DNA of 64,000 bases from Sandaracinus amylolyticus (GTDB lineage: Bacteria > Myxococcota_A > Polyangia > Polyangiales > Sandaracinaceae): NCBI RefSeq assembly GCF_021631985.1, contig NZ_CP070225.1, positions 7,006,001 through 7,070,000 on the forward strand, in the 5' to 3' direction. Shown here piece by piece: positions 26,245-34,334 of the stretch; the first letter of the stretch is position 1, and the number at the start of each line of letters is the position of its first letter. The notes beneath the pieces were generated by a model, which did not search any database, was not told the origin of the DNA, and worked only from the letters and a program-made list of their open reading frames with translations. Both the position numbers and the translations under genes were made by a program.

Positions 26245-27363
26245 TTGCATTTCGACGCGATCGTCATCGGTGCCGGCGTGGTCGGGCTCGCGTGCGCGGA
26301 GCGCCTCGCGCGCGACGGTCGCAGTGTGTTGATGATCGAGCGCCACCCGACGTTCGGTCACGAGACGAGCTCGCGCAATTCGCAGGTCGTACACGCCGGG
26401 CTCTACTACGCGCCGGGATCGCTCAAGGCGCGGCTCTGCGTCGCGGGACGTCACGCGCTCGTCGCGTGGTGCGCGCAGCACGGCGTCGCGCTGCGCACGA
26501 TCGGCAAGCTCGTGGTCGCGGTCGACGAGGACGAGATCGCGCCGCTGCACGCGCTGCGGGATCGCGCGCTCGAGAACGGCGTCGACGACGTCGTGATCCT
26601 CGACGCCGAGGAGATCCACCGCCGCGAGCCCGACGTGATCGCGCGCGCCGCGTTGTGGTCACCGTCGAGCGGCATCGTCGACGCCCACGGTGTGATGGCC
26701 TCGCTGCTCGCGGCCGCGCGCGCACATCGCGCGTTCGACGTCGCGTTCCGTCACGAGCTCGTGCGCGCGGAGCGCATCGGCAGCGGATACCGGCTCGTGG
26801 TGCGCGACGATGCGGGGCGCGAGAGCGAGGTGCACGCGACGCGCGTGGTGAACGCGGCGGGCCTCGAAGCGGACACGATCGCCGCGCGCATCGGCATCGA
26901 CATCGACGACGCGCGGTATCGCCAGCGCTGGGTGAAGGGCAGCTACTGCGCGCTGCGTCGCGGCGCGCTGCGCGTGCGCTCGCTCGTGTATCCGATGCCG
27001 CCCGCGAGCCTGGTCGGGCTCGGCGTGCACCTCACGCTCGAGCTCGATGGCGCGCTGCGCCTCGGCCCCGACGTCGAGCCGATCACGACGCGGGTTGCCG
27101 ATCACGGCGTGCGCGACGAGCTCGCGCCGCGCTTCCACGCTGCGGCCTCGCGATTCCTCCGCGGCATCGCGCGCGACGACGTCACGCCCGATCGCGCCGG
27201 CATCCGCCCGAAGCTGATCGCGCACGAGGGCGAGGTGCGCGACTTCGTGATCGCCGAGGAGTCCTCGCGTGGGCTGCCCGGCTGGGTCGATCTGATCGGC
27301 ATCGAGTCGCCCGGGCTCACCGCGTCGCTCGCGATCGCCGACGAGGTCGCGCGCTTCGTGTGA
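26245..27363 (+). CDS. L-2-hydroxyglutarate dehydrogenase/oxidase-like FAD enzyme
   Basis: 372 residues of the DAO superfamily. The dinucleotide-binding motif is AIVIGAGVVGLACAERLA, followed by ETSSRNSQVVHAGLYYAPGS, a hallmark of the LhgO/L2HGDH branch. The C-terminal block VTPDRAGIRPKLI is also family-like. It should oxidise L-2-hydroxyglutarate or a similar 2-hydroxy acid to the 2-oxo acid and pass electrons to FAD. The start is a TTG at 26245, directly after the previous stop; no ATG near the N-terminus would preserve the FAD motif. Confidence 0.85.
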   Translation: MHFDAIVIGAGVVGLACAERLARDGRSVLMIERHPTFGHETSSRNSQVVHAGLYYAPGSLKARLCVAGRHALVAWCAQHGVALRTIGKLVVAVDEDEIAPLHALRDRALENGVDDVVILDAEEIHRREPDVIARAALWSPSSGIVDAHGVMASLLAAARAHRAFDVAFRHELVRAERIGSGYRLVVRDDAGRESEVHATRVVNAAGLEADTIAARIGIDIDDARYRQRWVKGSYCALRRGALRVRSLVYPMPPASLVGLGVHLTLELDGALRLGPDVEPITTRVADHGVRDELAPRFHAAASRFLRGIARDDVTPDRAGIRPKLIAHEGEVRDFVIAEESSRGLPGWVDLIGIESPGLTASLAIADEVARFV

Positions 27364-27408
27364 CCGGCGCGGCTTGCGCGCGTGCGCGCGCCGGACGACA
27401 TCTCGCGC

Positions 27409-28932
27409 ATGACAACCCGCCCGCTCGTCGTGCTCTCGCTGCTCGCCGTATCTCTCCTCGGGTGCGGTGACGACGACGATGGAACGGGCATGCCGGACGC
27501 CGGCCCGATGGACGCGGGCGCGCCCGACTCGGGCACCGATGCGAGCCTCGCGGACGCGGGCAGCGAAGGCGATCTGATGCGCGACTTCTGCGAGCCCCTC
27601 GCCGAGCTCGTGTGCACGCGCGCCGCCGCGGACGAGTGCGGCTGCGGTGCCGCGCTGCCGGGAGGCGAGGTCGACGTCGAGGGATGCACCGCGCGCTTCG
27701 CCGAGCAGTGCACCAGCGCGTGGGCCGCGCTCACGACCGGCGATGCGCGCGTCGACGCCGCGCGCGCCGCCGAGTGCGTCGAGCTGATCGGATCGAGCAC
27801 CACCGGCTGTCAGCTCCCGCCCGCGGTGGGCATCGTGATCGCGCACTGCGCGCCCTTCGCCTACGGGCCGGGCGCGATCGACGAAGCGTGCTCGAGCCCG
27901 CTCTGCGCCGAGGGCACGGGGATCTGCGCGGAAGGCACCTGCCGCGCGCGCGCCGGCGCGGGCACCGCGTGCTCACCCGAGCAGCCCTTCCAGTGCGCGG
28001 TCGGCCTGGTGTGCCTCGGCGGTCAGTGCGCGTCGCCGCCGGTGAGCGGTGAGGCGTGCGAGCAGAACGGTCAGTGCGCGCTCGGGCTTCGCTGCACCGA
28101 CGGTCGATGCGGCACGCTCGGCGCGCTCGACTCGTCGTGCGAGAGCACGGGCCAGTGCGACGAAGCGCTGGTCTGCGGCGAGGGCTCGACCTGCGTCGCG
28201 CGCGATCGCGAGACGTGCTCGCCCGACGACGCGTGCGGCAACCTCCAGACCTGCCGCGCTCCGCGTGCCTGCGCACCGCGCGGCGGCGCCGGCGCGACCT
28301 GCGTCGAGTCGCGCGACTGCGAGCCCGCGCTGCACTGCGCCGACGACAGCCGCACCTGTGTCGCGCGCCCCACCGACGGCGAGCCCTGCGCGCCCGGCAA
28401 CGTGTGCGCGCTCGGCCTCGGCTGCGACATGGACGGAGGCGGCACCTGCCGTCCGCTGCCCACCGCGGGGCAACCCTGCGCGTACTCCGACGGCCTCACG
28501 CCCTTCGTGTGCGCGGCGGGTCTCGCGTGCATCGACAACGCGTGCGCCGCAGTCCCCGGCGAGGGCGAGCCCTGCGCGTTCGGCAACGTCTGCGCAGACG
28601 GCCTCGGATGCGACTTCACGCGCGAGGGCAGCTTCTGCATCGTCCCGCGGACCGCGGGCGGCGCGTGCGAGAGCGATCGCAGCTGCGCCGACGCGTTCCA
28701 CTGCGGCCCCGAGGGCACGTGTGTCGCCGACCAGCCGAGCGGCTCGACCTGCAGCGCCGGCAACGAGTGCGCGGGGGTGTGCGTCCCGAGCGCGAGCGGC
28801 GGCTTCGTGTGCGCCGATCGTCCCGACGCGGGCGAGACGTGCCTCTTCGACGACGACTGCGGCGACACGATGGTGTGCGATCCGGTCGCGAGCGCAGCGC
28901 GCTGCGGCGGAGAGATCTGCGCAGTGCTCTAG
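27409..28932 (+). CDS. Large Cys-rich lipoprotein
   Basis: 507 residues with a lipobox (VSLLGC), then an Asp/Ala/Gly/Pro linker (GMPDAGPMDAGAPDSG). About a dozen Cys-rich units follow, of the type GxxCxxxxxCxxGLxCxxGxCxxxP. Examples are QPFQCAVGLVCLGGQC and GNVCALGLGCDMDGGGTC. The repeats recall Dickkopf/EGF-like disulfide modules common in Myxococcota surface lipoproteins. No catalytic motif is present, so an adhesion or structural role at the cell surface is the simplest guess. Confidence 0.8.
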   Translation: MTTRPLVVLSLLAVSLLGCGDDDDGTGMPDAGPMDAGAPDSGTDASLADAGSEGDLMRDFCEPLAELVCTRAAADECGCGAALPGGEVDVEGCTARFAEQCTSAWAALTTGDARVDAARAAECVELIGSSTTGCQLPPAVGIVIAHCAPFAYGPGAIDEACSSPLCAEGTGICAEGTCRARAGAGTACSPEQPFQCAVGLVCLGGQCASPPVSGEACEQNGQCALGLRCTDGRCGTLGALDSSCESTGQCDEALVCGEGSTCVARDRETCSPDDACGNLQTCRAPRACAPRGGAGATCVESRDCEPALHCADDSRTCVARPTDGEPCAPGNVCALGLGCDMDGGGTCRPLPTAGQPCAYSDGLTPFVCAAGLACIDNACAAVPGEGEPCAFGNVCADGLGCDFTREGSFCIVPRTAGGACESDRSCADAFHCGPEGTCVADQPSGSTCSAGNECAGVCVPSASGGFVCADRPDAGETCLFDDDCGDTMVCDPVASAARCGGEICAVL

Positions 28933-28941
28933 ACTGAGGCG

Positions 28942-29322
28942 ATGGACGATCGCATCGCGGAGCTGGAGCGGGAGATCGAGTCGCTGCGGGCGCGCCTCGA
29001 CGCGCTCGCGGAGCAGGGCGCGCCAGGGCGCACGTCGCTGCGCATCCACCGGCGCTGTCCGGTCTGCGATCATCGCTCGGTGCTGCGCATCGAGCGGGTC
29101 GCGGATCGCTCGCACGGCGCGATCGAGGCGCTGGCGCCGCTGATCGAGTCGGGCTTCCTCGAGCAGCGAGGGCTCGGTCAGTTCGTCGTGTACGTCTGCC
29201 GGCAGTGCGGGCTCGCGGAATGGTACGTGGCGCGGATCGAGGAGATCCCGCTCGATCATCCGTCGGTGCGCGTCGCCGAGGGCCCGCCCAAGCCGCCCGA
29301 GGGATCGGGCCCGTTCCGGTGA
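28942..29322 (+). CDS. Small zinc-ribbon protein with coiled-coil start
   Basis: 126 residues. A short N-terminal coiled coil (RIAELEREIESLRARLDAL) is followed by a split zinc ribbon: CPVCDH near residue 39 and CRQCG near residue 86. The C-terminus is Pro-rich. The family is not recognised. Proteins with this layout often bind nucleic acid or protein partners in the cytoplasm. It starts 10 bp after the Cys-rich lipoprotein stop, so the two may share a transcript although their cell locations differ. Confidence 0.7.
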   Translation: MDDRIAELEREIESLRARLDALAEQGAPGRTSLRIHRRCPVCDHRSVLRIERVADRSHGAIEALAPLIESGFLEQRGLGQFVVYVCRQCGLAEWYVARIEEIPLDHPSVRVAEGPPKPPEGSGPFR

Positions 29323-29329
29323 TGCATGG

Positions 29330-29358
29330 ATGCATGGCTGCGCCCTTCCGCCATGCAT
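29330..29358. terminator. Hairpin 8 bp after the zinc-ribbon gene
   Basis: ATGCATGGC at 29330-29338 pairs perfectly with GCCATGCAT at 29350-29358 across an 11-base loop. A partial extra GATGCATG precedes it. There is no T-run, so intrinsic termination is uncertain. Confidence 0.4.
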
Positions 29359-29364
29359 TCGTGC

Positions 29365-29553
29365 ATACCCCCTGAGGTCGCGCGGAGCGCCGAGATCTCC
29401 GTCGGTCGCGCCGCCCGCCTGACCGCGATCGTTCGCGCCCCAGCACGCCACCGCACCACCTGCGCGCACCGCGCAGGTGTGCGCACGACCGGCCGCGAGC
29501 TGCACGATCGCCGCGCCGAAGACGCGACGTGGAGGACTTCGAAGATCGACCAC
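29365..29553 (-). pseudogene. Remnant of an RCC1-repeat protein gene
   Basis: On the minus strand, an uninterrupted stretch encodes IVQLAAGRAHTCAVRAGGAV followed by ACWGANDRGQAGG. This is one complete RCC1-type propeller blade of the kind found in large secreted myxobacterial proteins. Full-length proteins carry five or more blades; here a single blade remains. An in-frame TAA (about 29616) lies upstream and unrelated sequence downstream. There is no signal peptide. I read it as a decayed gene fragment beside the inverted-repeat element, not as a functional gene. Confidence 0.55.
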
Positions 29554-29618
29554 GGCGCGCCCGTACCGGTCACGTACGACTGCGTCCGCACCGAATGAGG
29601 AGAGTCGGAAGATTGATT

Positions 29619-29763
29619 AGGAGAGCAGGAGGAGAAGGAATACCACGTCGATTGGGCGCGCTCGGAGCATCGCAAAGTCACCAATCACTACTCGGGTAAA
29701 TTCGCGAGCACCAGAATCACTGCAGACGATCCGACGTGGTGTTCCTATCCTTCCTGCTCTCCT
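29619..29763. mobile_element. MITE-like element: 145 bp with ~32-bp imperfect terminal inverted repeats
   Basis: The left arm (29619-29650, beginning AGGAGAGCAGGA) and the right arm (29732-29763, ending TCCTGCTCTCCT) are inverted copies matching at 27 of 32 positions, around an interior of 81 bp. Outer partial copies lie at 29598-29609 and 29778-29789. The region is clearly more AT-rich than its surroundings. No coding capacity and no certain target duplication are seen. A large RNA hairpin is the alternative reading. Confidence 0.5.
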
Positions 29764-29798
29764 CAGCGGCTCGGATCTCCTGCTCTCCTCGCTCGCGC

Positions 29799-30386
29799 TC
29801 AGTCGATCACCAGCTGCGAGACGAGCGGGATCGCGCTCGCGAGGTGGTAGTGGTTCGGTGAGCGCTGCATGACCGTCGCGTGGAGCTCTTCGAGCTGCGC
29901 CTTGGTCGCGCCTGCCGCGCGGATGCGCACGACGTAGCGGATCGCCGGGCACCCCGGCGGGACTTCCTGCGTGAGCCCGAGCGGGCCGCGCAGATCGATC
30001 GTCCCGCGGGTCTCGATCGAGAGCTCGTCGATCGCGATGCCCATCGCGGCGGCGTTGCACGCGTAGCCGAAGATCAGACAGGCGTTCAGCGCGGCGAAGA
30101 GCAGCTCCTGCGGGTTCGGGCCCGAGTCCTCACCGAAGAGCTCGCGCGGCTCGTCGCTCCGGATCACGTGCCGTCGCGCGATGTTCTGTCCGCCGAGCTC
30201 GTAGCCCTCGACGCTCGACTCGACGCGCGCCTGTCCCTTCCAGCGCGAGGTCACGCGGAACCCCGCGAGCGCGGCGGAGGGGTCGCCGCCGACGTGCTCG
30301 ACGATCTGCTGCAGCGCCGCGAGGTCGAAGCCGTTGATGCGCGGCGAGCTGGTGGTGTGGGTCTGGACGGCGGTCTGGATCGTCAT
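29799..30386 (-). CDS. OsmC-family protein
   Basis: 195 residues. The core FRVTSRWKGQARVESSVEGY followed by the helix block GPNPQELLFAALNACLIFGY matches OsmC/Ohr-like proteins, where the Cys in the second block is one of the peroxidatic pair. The second Cys is probably the one in GYACNAAAMG, close to the first rather than in the usual distant position, so peroxidase activity is uncertain. Members detoxify organic hydroperoxides. An N-terminal ~40-residue extension precedes the domain. It lies 26 bp downstream of the diiron gene on the same strand and probably in its operon. Confidence 0.8.
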   Translation of the reverse strand: MTIQTAVQTHTTSSPRINGFDLAALQQIVEHVGGDPSAALAGFRVTSRWKGQARVESSVEGYELGGQNIARRHVIRSDEPRELFGEDSGPNPQELLFAALNACLIFGYACNAAAMGIAIDELSIETRGTIDLRGPLGLTQEVPPGCPAIRYVVRIRAAGATKAQLEELHATVMQRSPNHYHLASAIPLVSQLVID

Positions 30387-30412
30387 GTCTCGTTCTCTCT
30401 TTCGTGGTGGGG

Positions 30413-31303
30413 TCAGCGCTTCGAGAGCGCGTCGAGGCTCCGGCGGAACGCGGGGTGCGTCGCGCCGCTCTCGAGGAAGGTCGTGCGGTAGGACGCGCGC
30501 TGGGCGTCGCGCAGCTGCGTGCGCACGTCGCGCGAGAGCTCGCGTCCGGTCATGCGCTCGAGCGACACCAGGTCGAGCTCGACCTGCGCGCAGAGCCCGT
30601 CCTCGAGCACCGCGCAGATGCGCCGGTAGTCGTCGATGCCGCGCCGAACGTCGCTCGGTGAGAGGCGCGCCGCGAGGGTGTCGACGATCATCGCATCGAG
30701 CCGCGCGTGCTGCGCTTCCTCGAGCCAGTGCTGGCGCAGCAGGCTCGCGAAGAGCGGCTCGAGGCGGGTCTCGCCCTGGACCGACTCGACGTAGTGGCGC
30801 TGGGTCATCCACTCGACGTGGAGGATCACCAGCGCGACCCCGAGCGCGTCGTGCGCGAGCACCGCGTCCGCGATCTCGCTCGCGGGACCGATCACGTCGC
30901 ACGTCACGCCGACGTCGCGCGCGAAGCGATCGGCGAACCGATCGAAGAGCTGGATGTGCTTCGCCTCTTCGCCCGCGAACTGCAGCAGCGCGCGGATCTC
31001 GTCGTCGTCCGCGCCGAGCCGGTCGCGCACGTGATCGAGGACGAAGGGGAGGATGAATTCCTCGACCAGCCCGAAGAGGCGCAGGTACGAGCTGGCGCGC
31101 ACGTGGTCGAGCGCGAGGCGCGTGCTCGCGTCGAGCGCGTCCACTGCGTCGACGCCGCTCAGCGCGACGGGCAACATCGGTCGCGTGACGTCGAAGCGCG
31201 CGTCGTCGGGCAGCACGTCCTCGATGCGCCACGCGACGCGCTGCGACGCTTGGAGGACGTGGCGATACGGGTGCTCGTTGCGCAGCTCGACCTGCTCGTG
31301 CAT
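30413..31303 (-). CDS. Ferritin-like diiron protein
   Basis: 296 residues, nearly all helical. Two ExxH motifs, FAGEEAKHIQLF (Glu112/113, His116) and HWLEEAQHARL (Glu195/196, His199), plus acidic residues in LVEEFILPFV (81-82) and HVEWMTQRHY (Glu164), give the ligand set of a four-helix-bundle diiron centre. It could be an AurF-like oxygenase or a desaturase-like enzyme; the substrate is unknown. The ATG at 31303 has GAGGAG upstream. It is divergent from the AAA/winged-helix regulator across an 85-bp gap. Confidence 0.75.
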   Translation of the reverse strand: MHEQVELRNEHPYRHVLQASQRVAWRIEDVLPDDARFDVTRPMLPVALSGVDAVDALDASTRLALDHVRASSYLRLFGLVEEFILPFVLDHVRDRLGADDDEIRALLQFAGEEAKHIQLFDRFADRFARDVGVTCDVIGPASEIADAVLAHDALGVALVILHVEWMTQRHYVESVQGETRLEPLFASLLRQHWLEEAQHARLDAMIVDTLAARLSPSDVRRGIDDYRRICAVLEDGLCAQVELDLVSLERMTGRELSRDVRTQLRDAQRASYRTTFLESGATHPAFRRSLDALSKR

Positions 31304-31308
31304 GGCTC

Positions 31309-31399
31309 TGCTCCTCTCGTTTCGTTCGCGACGAGGAGCACGATGGCGCGCGGCGCGCGGACGCTCATGAAGCGGGGATGAAGACGCGATGAGAAAGCG
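31309..31399. promoter_or_regulatory. Divergent control region with inverted and 11-bp direct repeats
   Basis: TGCTCCTC (31309-31316) and GAGGAGCA (31333-31340) form an 8-bp inverted pair. Three successive 11-bp units each begin ATGA (31367, 31378, 31389). An 11-bp period of direct repeats is what OmpR/PhoB-type winged helices bind, matching the C-terminal domain of the neighbouring regulator. The third unit overlaps the ATG at 31389. Confidence 0.35.
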
Positions 31400-33368
31400 C
31401 GGAACCTCCGGAAGCACGCGAAACGACGACGGTTTTCGCGCGCCTGGAGCGAACGTCGCCGAGCGCATGAAGCACGCTGCGGCGGCCGCGTTCGTCGGTC
31501 GCGCCGACGAGCTCGCGTGGCTCGAGCGCGCGCTCCTCGACGACGAGACGCCGGTCGTGTTCGTGCACGGCATCGCCGGCATCGGGAAGAGCGCGCTGCT
31601 CCACGCGCTCTCGGCGCGGCTCGCGGCGCGCGGTGCCGAGATCATCGAGCTCGACGGTCGCGAGATCGAGCCGATCGAGCGTGGGTTCCTCGGCGCGCTC
31701 GCCATCGACGCGGATCTCGATGGCGTGATGCGCACGCTCGACGCGCGCGACTCGATCGTCGTGCTGCTCGTCGACGAGCGCGACGCGCTGCGGCTGCTCG
31801 AGGGCTGGCTGCGGCGCCGCTTCGTCCCCGCGATGCCGGCGCGCGTGCGGCTCGTGCTCGCCGGTCGCAGCGCGCCCTCGAGCGCGTGGACCGCCGCGCC
31901 GGGGTGGGACGCGATCGTGCGCACGCTCCACGTCGGTCCGCTCGGCAGCGCCGACGCCGACGCGCTGCTCGCGCGCGACTCGCTCGCACCGGCCACCCGC
32001 GCACGCCTCGGCGCGCTCGCGAACGGACACCCGCTCGCCCTGAAGCTCGCGTCGGCCGCGATCGCCGCGCGTCCCGATCTACCGCTCGACGAGATCGAGA
32101 GCCGGCACGTCGTCGCCGAGCTCACCCGCCGCTTCCTCGCCGACGTCGACGATCCGATCGCGCGCGCCGCGGTCGAGGCGGCGTCGGTCCTGCGCCGCGT
32201 GACGCGCCCGCTGCTCGCGCAGATGCTCGGCGAAGAGCACGCCGACACGGCGGTGTCGGCGCTGCGCGCGCTGCCCTTCGTCGAGAGCGGGCCCGATGGC
32301 CTGGTGCTCCATCAGACCGTGCGCTCTGCGGTCGAGCGCTCGATGCGCGCGCTCGATCCCGCGCGCCACCTCGAGCTGCGCAAGCGCGCGTGGGCCCACC
32401 TGCGCGCCGAGATCCACGCAGCGCCGCGCGCGCGCTCGTGGCGCCTCACCGCAGACACGCTCTACCTCGTCGAGCGCCCCGAGATCCGCGAGGCGTTCTT
32501 CCCGACGGACGAGCACGCGCTCACGATGGACGCCGCGCTCCTCTCGGATCACGACGCGATCGTCGCGATCGCGCGCGCCCACCTGCGCGATGACGAGGTG
32601 GCGATGCTCGACGCGTGGTGGGCGCGCGTGCCCGACGCCTTCCACGTCGCGCGCGACGAGGAAGGACGGATCGTCGGGTTCTACGTGCTCGCGTTCGCGG
32701 AGCGCGTCGATCCCGCGCTCTCGCAGCTCGATCCGGTGCTCGCGCGCTGGCTCGCACACCTGCGCGAAGCACCGATCCCGGCGGGCCGCCCCGCGCTCTT
32801 CAACCGCGTGATGGTCGACGCGCAGCGCGGCGAAGCGCCCTCCTCCTCGCGCGCCGCGTACTGGCTCGACGCGAAGCGCACCTACGTCGAGCGGCTCGAT
32901 CTCGCGCGCATCTACGTCGCTGCGCACTCGCTCGACGTGCTGCCCGTGCTCTCGAAGCTCGACTTCCGCTACCTCGCGGGGCTCACGGTTCCGCTCGAGC
33001 GCGCGCACGTGCACACGTTCACGCTCGACTTCGGCGAGGGCGTGCTCGCGTGGCTCTCCCGCCTGGTGGACGCGCAGTACGAGCAGCCCGCGCCGCGCTT
33101 CGTGATCGATCGCGACGCGTGCGAGCTCGTCGTCGACGGATCGCGCGCTCGCCTCACGCGGCTCGAGCTGGGCGTGCTGCGATACCTCGAGGATCGCGGC
33201 AGCGCGGTAGTGTCGCGTCAGGAGCTGATCGAAGGCGTGTGGGGCCAGGCCTACAGCGGGAGCAACGTGGTCGACGCGGTCATCCGCACGCTGCGCAAGA
33301 AGCTCGGCCCCCACGCCGACGCGATCGAGACGGTCACGGGCTTCGGCTATCGACTGCGCGGGCGCTGA
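31389..33368 (+). CDS. AAA/NACHT-like ATPase with C-terminal OmpR-type winged helix
   Basis: 659 residues. Walker A is GIAGIGKS at 61-68 after FVGRADELAWLERAL, typical of STAND/AAA_16 ATPases. A helical middle region of ~400 residues follows. The last ~90 residues (from FVIDRDACELVVDG, with RLTRLELGVLRYLEDRG, VSRQELIEGVWG and VIRTLRKKLG) are a trans_reg_C winged helix. This is a single-protein signal-transducing regulator, expected to oligomerise on ATP and ligand. It probably controls the divergent diiron-OsmC genes. The start may instead be the ATG at 31467, which would leave the 11-bp repeats upstream. Confidence 0.85.
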   Translation: MRKRGTSGSTRNDDGFRAPGANVAERMKHAAAAAFVGRADELAWLERALLDDETPVVFVHGIAGIGKSALLHALSARLAARGAEIIELDGREIEPIERGFLGALAIDADLDGVMRTLDARDSIVVLLVDERDALRLLEGWLRRRFVPAMPARVRLVLAGRSAPSSAWTAAPGWDAIVRTLHVGPLGSADADALLARDSLAPATRARLGALANGHPLALKLASAAIAARPDLPLDEIESRHVVAELTRRFLADVDDPIARAAVEAASVLRRVTRPLLAQMLGEEHADTAVSALRALPFVESGPDGLVLHQTVRSAVERSMRALDPARHLELRKRAWAHLRAEIHAAPRARSWRLTADTLYLVERPEIREAFFPTDEHALTMDAALLSDHDAIVAIARAHLRDDEVAMLDAWWARVPDAFHVARDEEGRIVGFYVLAFAERVDPALSQLDPVLARWLAHLREAPIPAGRPALFNRVMVDAQRGEAPSSSRAAYWLDAKRTYVERLDLARIYVAAHSLDVLPVLSKLDFRYLAGLTVPLERAHVHTFTLDFGEGVLAWLSRLVDAQYEQPAPRFVIDRDACELVVDGSRARLTRLELGVLRYLEDRGSAVVSRQELIEGVWGQAYSGSNVVDAVIRTLRKKLGPHADAIETVTGFGYRLRGR

Positions 33369-34334
33369 TCACACCGGCGACTCGCGGGTGCGCACCATGC
33401 GATCGAACACGCGCCCGAACGTCTCGTTCATGAGCAGGTGGCGCAGCGGCCAGAGCGGAGAGTGGCAGTCCGCGACTCCGATCTTCCCGGTCCACAGCTC
33501 GGAGAGCGCAGCGGCCGCTTCGGTCGCGAGCACGTCGAGATACTTCGCGCCGAGCTCCGCGCTCGCCTTCGCGGGTGCGCCCGCGTAGGTCTCGCGCTCG
33601 TAGTACTGCTGCTTGAGCGGCAGGCTGCGCAGCAGCTCGAGGAACGTCGCCTTCTCGCCCTTCTGCATCGCGGGCAGACCGCGCTCGACGAGATCGAGCT
33701 CGATCGAGCGCGGCGGAAGCGAGTGATACGCGGGGTCGACGTGCTGACCGACGAGGTGCAGCAAGAGCGAGGTCTCGACGAGCCCGCCGTGCGAGTCGCC
33801 CTTCAGCTCCTCGCGCGAGATCCCGCCGATCCCGCCGAGCAACGTCGCGAGATCGGAGCTCCCTCCGGTCAATCGTTTGACCAGCAACGAAAAGACGGAA
33901 ACCATCCCGACGCCGGTGCGACGGTGCGCGTCGTGCGCGCCCTTCTCGAGCGCGAGGATGTGGCGCGGCCCGCCGTGGAAGCTGCCGACCCACACGTGCC
34001 GGAAGCCCTGACGCCCGAGGCTCTCGCCGATCTCCGCGAGCACCTGCGCGACGGTCTCGGGGCGGAACTTGATCGAGCCCACGTGCGGCAGCACGTCGGC
34101 CGCCATCCATACCCAGGGCAAGCGCACGAACGTCATCTCGGGATGCCGCGCGTGCAGCAGCTCCGCAGTGCGCGCGACGAGCCCCTCGGCCTCGCGCAGA
34201 TCCGCTTGGACCGGCAGATGCGGTCCATGCACCTCGAGCGGCGAGCACGACACGATGACGACGGTGCGCGCGCGATCGAGCGCGGCGATGTCGGGACCGC
34301 GCAGCTCGGCCCATTCGCGGATCAGCGTGCTCAT
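33369..34334 (-). CDS. Creatininase-family amidohydrolase
   Basis: 321 residues. SPLEVHGPHLPVQADL contains the metal ligands of the family (Glu34, His36, His39, Asp45), and VGSFHGGPRHI carries the later His. The family cleaves cyclic amides such as creatinine or acts in cofactor maturation (MftE, ArfB); the present member cannot be placed. The ATG overlaps the stop of the upstream PLP gene (ATGA), so it is the last gene of a three-gene coupled operon. It ends flush against the stop of the AAA/winged-helix gene. Confidence 0.85.
   Translation of the reverse strand: MSTLIREWAELRGPDIAALDRARTVVIVSCSPLEVHGPHLPVQADLREAEGLVARTAELLHARHPEMTFVRLPWVWMAADVLPHVGSIKFRPETVAQVLAEIGESLGRQGFRHVWVGSFHGGPRHILALEKGAHDAHRRTGVGMVSVFSLLVKRLTGGSSDLATLLGGIGGISREELKGDSHGGLVETSLLLHLVGQHVDPAYHSLPPRSIELDLVERGLPAMQKGEKATFLELLRSLPLKQQYYERETYAGAPAKASAELGAKYLDVLATEAAAALSELWTGKIGVADCHSPLWPLRHLLMNETFGRVFDRMVRTRESPV

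Noticed and set aside
29326-29598. 90-residue plus-strand ORF in the AT-rich island
   Set aside because: It is antisense to the RCC1 blade and starts in a hairpin; no protein-like features.
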